From an uncultured Rhodospirillales bacterium (GTDB taxonomy: Bacteria > Pseudomonadota > Alphaproteobacteria > Reyranellales > Reyranellaceae): DNA of 34,180 nucleotides. The stretch covers positions 1-34,180 of the forward strand of contig CAMFJT010000033.1 of assembly GCA_945957125.1 (NCBI GenBank). Reading direction: 5' to 3'. The notes below the pieces were generated by a model that was given only the letters and a program-made list of their open reading frames with translations, did not search any database and was not told where the DNA came from. Within the stretch, counting starts at the first letter, position 1; the number at the start of each line of letters is the position of its first letter. Below, in pieces: positions 32,594 to 34,180 of the stretch. Position numbers and translations under genes: made by a program.

Positions 32594-33463
32594 ATGAATC
32601 GGGAACCAGCCAGTTCAAGCGAAGAACTCCAAGCGACAGGCGTAGAAGGCGAATCGAGCGCCCCAAGCCGAGGGCGATCTGCCGATGGGAATCGGAGGGG
32701 TCCCGGCAAGCCAGTCGGAGCAGTGGCGGCCGCGGCGAGCGTCCTGCGCGCGCTGAACGCCTGCGAGCGGCCGTTGAACGCCAGTGAAGTGGCGCGGGCC
32801 ACGGGGCTGCACCGCGGGACCGCGTACAACATTCTGCGCACGCTGCAAGCCGAGGGCTTTGTCAGCTATGACGAGAGGACGCGCAGCTACTCGGTGAGCC
32901 TGCACATTCTTGAGCTGGCGTATGGCGTGTTGCGACGCAGCGGGCTGATGGATCTGGCGCGGCCGCTGATGCATGCGGTTTCCGACACGCATGGCGTGTC
33001 GGTCTATCTCGCCAAGGTGCTGGGACCCTCCTCTCTGCTGCTGTTGGACTGGGTCGGCTCCTCATTCCGCACCGATCTCTATGCCACGATCGGTCGGCAG
33101 TACGTCGGTCCGGCAGGCGCGTCCGGCGTGATCATGGCCGCGTTCGGCAGCGTCGGCGACGTGGAGCTCGAAGCCATGTTCTCGCGAGTGAGCTGGTACG
33201 AGAAGCCCTCCTTCGACGAGTTCTCTGCTCGGGTCAGAGAGGCGAAGCAATCCGGCTTCGCGGTGGACCACGGCTGCATGTTTCAAGGCATCACGCTGGT
33301 GTCGGTGCCAGTGCTGTCGCCTGCGTGGGAGCTGCTGCTGATTCTGACTGCCGCCGGGCACTCGCATGACCTCAACGGCGATGCCGTCGGGCCGCTGAGC
33401 CGCGCGATGCAATCGGCCGCGCGACGGCTTTCCGAAAGTGTCCCATTGTTGCGCTTGGGATGA
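32594..33463 (+). CDS. IclR-family transcriptional regulator
   Basis: Regulator of 289 residues. After a polar, disordered-looking first 40 residues comes the winged helix-turn-helix AAASVLRALNACERPLNASEVARATGLHRGTAYNILRTLQAEGFVSYDERTRSYSVSLHILELAYG (about 45-110), a textbook IclR DNA-binding domain. The C-terminal effector domain (about 115-280) contains RPLMHAVSDTHGVSVYLAKV and GFAVDHGCMFQGITLVSVPVLS. The start at 32594 follows GGGGGAAAG; an ATG at 32549 would overlap the putative -10. It is divergent from the esterase-monooxygenase operon and is the obvious regulator of it. The ligand may be the ketone or a breakdown product. Confidence 0.9.
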   Translation: MNREPASSSEELQATGVEGESSAPSRGRSADGNRRGPGKPVGAVAAAASVLRALNACERPLNASEVARATGLHRGTAYNILRTLQAEGFVSYDERTRSYSVSLHILELAYGVLRRSGLMDLARPLMHAVSDTHGVSVYLAKVLGPSSLLLLDWVGSSFRTDLYATIGRQYVGPAGASGVIMAAFGSVGDVELEAMFSRVSWYEKPSFDEFSARVREAKQSGFAVDHGCMFQGITLVSVPVLSPAWELLLILTAAGHSHDLNGDAVGPLSRAMQSAARRLSESVPLLRLG

Positions 33464-33793
33464 ATGTAGGCTCTGCCAATACGCGACATGGCTCAGAGCA
33501 AGCACACAGAACAAAGAAGCCCCCGTGGATGTCGGCATGATGATGATCTTCGCCAGCTACGGCTAAGACAATTGCCCCGATGCGCGTATGGGAGGAGGAG
33601 ATCCGGGGAGCTGGCTCGCAGAAGATCCACAACGGCGGGGGCCACCGCGTGCGCCTGTCCAAGCTTGTCGGTCTGAACGACCACCCATGGCGTCGAAAAT
33701 GTAGGGTCGCGCGACCCAAGATTCGGCCCCTGCGGTACCGTCCGGAAGACCGGTGCTTGAGTTGCGAGAATGCCTCAACATACCTGCTATAGC
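33464..33793. other. 330-bp gap after the IclR-type gene
   Basis: Apart from the degraded luciferase-like N-terminus at 33525-33640, I see nothing functional here. Several short open frames exist on both strands but have no motif or ribosome site. The region looks like decaying sequence. Confidence 0.6.
33525..33640 (+). pseudogene. N-terminal remnant of a luciferase-like monooxygenase
   Basis: From 33525 the frame reads VDVGMMMIFASYG, then a TAA (33564-33566), then DNCPDA; after a one-base shift it continues VWEEEIR up to about 33609. Together this is the usual first 30 residues of a bacterial luciferase-like flavin monooxygenase, where the stop position is expected to be Trp. Beyond that the sequence is no longer recognisable. 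A stop plus a frameshift within 60 bases shows it is dead. It lies 60 bp after the IclR-type gene, so an intact version may once have belonged to the same catabolic cluster. Confidence 0.65.
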
Positions 33794-34127
33794 TCATGCG
33801 GTGGCGTATTTGTCCTGAGCGCCAGCCCGCCCGTCTGTCGCTGTGAGGTCCTTCAGCAGCGGCAGCACCTCGGCGGCGACGCGCTCGATCTGCGTGTCGC
33901 GCTGCTCATAAGGGCCGAGCAGGTCAAGCACGACATGCCGCACGCCGGCGGCGTGGAACGCGCGGATGCACTCTGCGATCTGAGCCGGCGGGCCGAGCGC
34001 GCAGTAGCGTTGCGCCGCCTTGCGGAAGTCCATCGCGTAGCGGACGCTCAGCGTCTCGGTCGCCGCGTCGAGTGCCTTTTCATACGTCTCGTCCAGCCGC
34101 GTGAACAGCAGATGGCCGGTGCCGAGA
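33794..34127 (-). pseudogene. C-terminal fragment of a luciferase-like monooxygenase, cut by an IS end
   Basis: The minus-strand frame ends with TGA near 33794 and can be read upstream to about 34127. It gives LGTGHLLFTRLDETYEKALD, then RYCALGPPAQIAECIRAFHAAGVRHVVLDLLGP, and ends in VLPLLKDL. The segment GPPAQIAECIRAFHAAGVRHVVLD is the conserved C-terminal part of luciferase-like (F420/FMN-type) monooxygenases. The coding frame stops abruptly at an in-frame TGA (34133-34135) lying inside sequence that looks like an insertion-sequence terminus, so the rest of the gene has been separated. Any residual open frame from the ATG at 34033 would make only 79 residues. Confidence 0.7.
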
Positions 34128-34180
34128 GGGTGTCAGGAACTTTGTGTAAGAGCGGGTTCGTGGTGATCTCACCTTTGCAG
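34128..34180. mobile_element. Probable terminal inverted repeat of an IS256-like element
   Basis: GGGTGTCAGGAACTTTGTGT (from 34128) followed by AAGAG has the layout of IS256/mutator-type termini, which often start GGG and contain TTTGTGTAA. It coincides with the point where the luciferase-like gene breaks. No transposase sequence is within the remaining 50 bases, so the family is inferred from the end sequence alone. Confidence 0.5.

Larger units (their letters stand above)
28120..34180. mobile_element. Left part of a putative integrative element inserted in radC
   Basis: The element is inferred to begin where radC homology ends, just after the HNHP codons (28109-28120). An integrase reading away from the junction follows at 28311, the usual layout for site-specific integrative elements. 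Base composition falls in 28136-28310 and in the integrase gene compared with the GC-rich genes to the left. Cargo to the right is a Baeyer-Villiger monooxygenase, an esterase, an IclR regulator and luciferase-like monooxygenase remnants, ending at an IS256-like repeat at the window edge. The right junction, with the rest of radC and a core repeat, is not in view, so the size is unknown. Confidence 0.6.

Noticed and set aside
1-34180. CRISPR arrays, tandem-repeat arrays or a defence-gene cluster
   Set aside because: No regularly spaced repeats or Cas, restriction, retron or toxin-antitoxin motifs were found while reading the window.

Overview
The window looks like chromosomal DNA of a GC-rich, soil-type alphaproteobacterium (Rhizobiales/Rhodospirillales-like). 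This rests on the very GC-rich third codon positions, the density of ABC, TAXI and Liv-type uptake genes, creatininase- and amidase-type catabolic genes, and palindromic intergenic repeats of a kind common in that class. No rRNA, tRNA or CRISPR array was found, and genus cannot be fixed from the sequence.

Layout. (1) 1-3166, + strand: an ABC carbohydrate-type importer (3' part of a solute-binding protein, then two MalF/MalG-like permeases); no ATPase is in view. (2) 3179-13321: mostly single genes on both strands. They are a CapA-like protein, an NlpC/P60-like cysteine peptidase candidate, an orphan TAXI solute-binding protein, an HtrA-like protease without a signal peptide, a SAM methyltransferase, a CinA-like protein with an eroded C-terminal domain, a coupled pair (secreted HExxH peptidase and creatininase homologue), and a BASS-type membrane carrier. 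(3) 13346-24909, all on the minus strand: a putative molybdopterin-binding protein, an AbrB-type membrane protein, a 52-codon small ORF, a HAD hydrolase, an amidase, an Asp/Glu-type racemase, a Liv-type binding protein, and a tightly overlapped livH-livG-livF-livM-FAD oxidoreductase cassette. This reads as one uptake and catabolism region for an amide- or amino-acid-like compound; the substrate is not evident. (4) 24966-28135: type I methionine aminopeptidase, a beta-lactamase-fold serine hydrolase, and radC.

(5) 28120-34180 is the most interesting part. radC stops right after the HNHP of its JAB/MPN domain, and a P4-type tyrosine integrase follows 175 bp later. This looks like the left end of an integrative element that entered radC. 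Behind the integrase lies a compact Baeyer-Villiger module: a flavin monooxygenase and an alpha/beta-hydrolase esterase in one operon, divergent from an IclR-type regulator, with a perfect palindrome in the shared promoter region. Further right are remains of luciferase-like monooxygenases: a stop- and frameshift-damaged N-terminus on the + strand, and a C-terminal piece on the - strand that is cut where an IS256-like terminal repeat begins. The far end of the element, with the missing 3' part of radC, is not in the window.

Repeats explain most of the long gaps: four copies of a CCTCTCCCCC/GGGGGAGAGG hairpin element in two inverted pairs, a roughly 217-bp imperfect palindrome at 12048-12264, a nested inverted repeat at 18420-18744, and a perfect 24-bp stem at 20670-20728.
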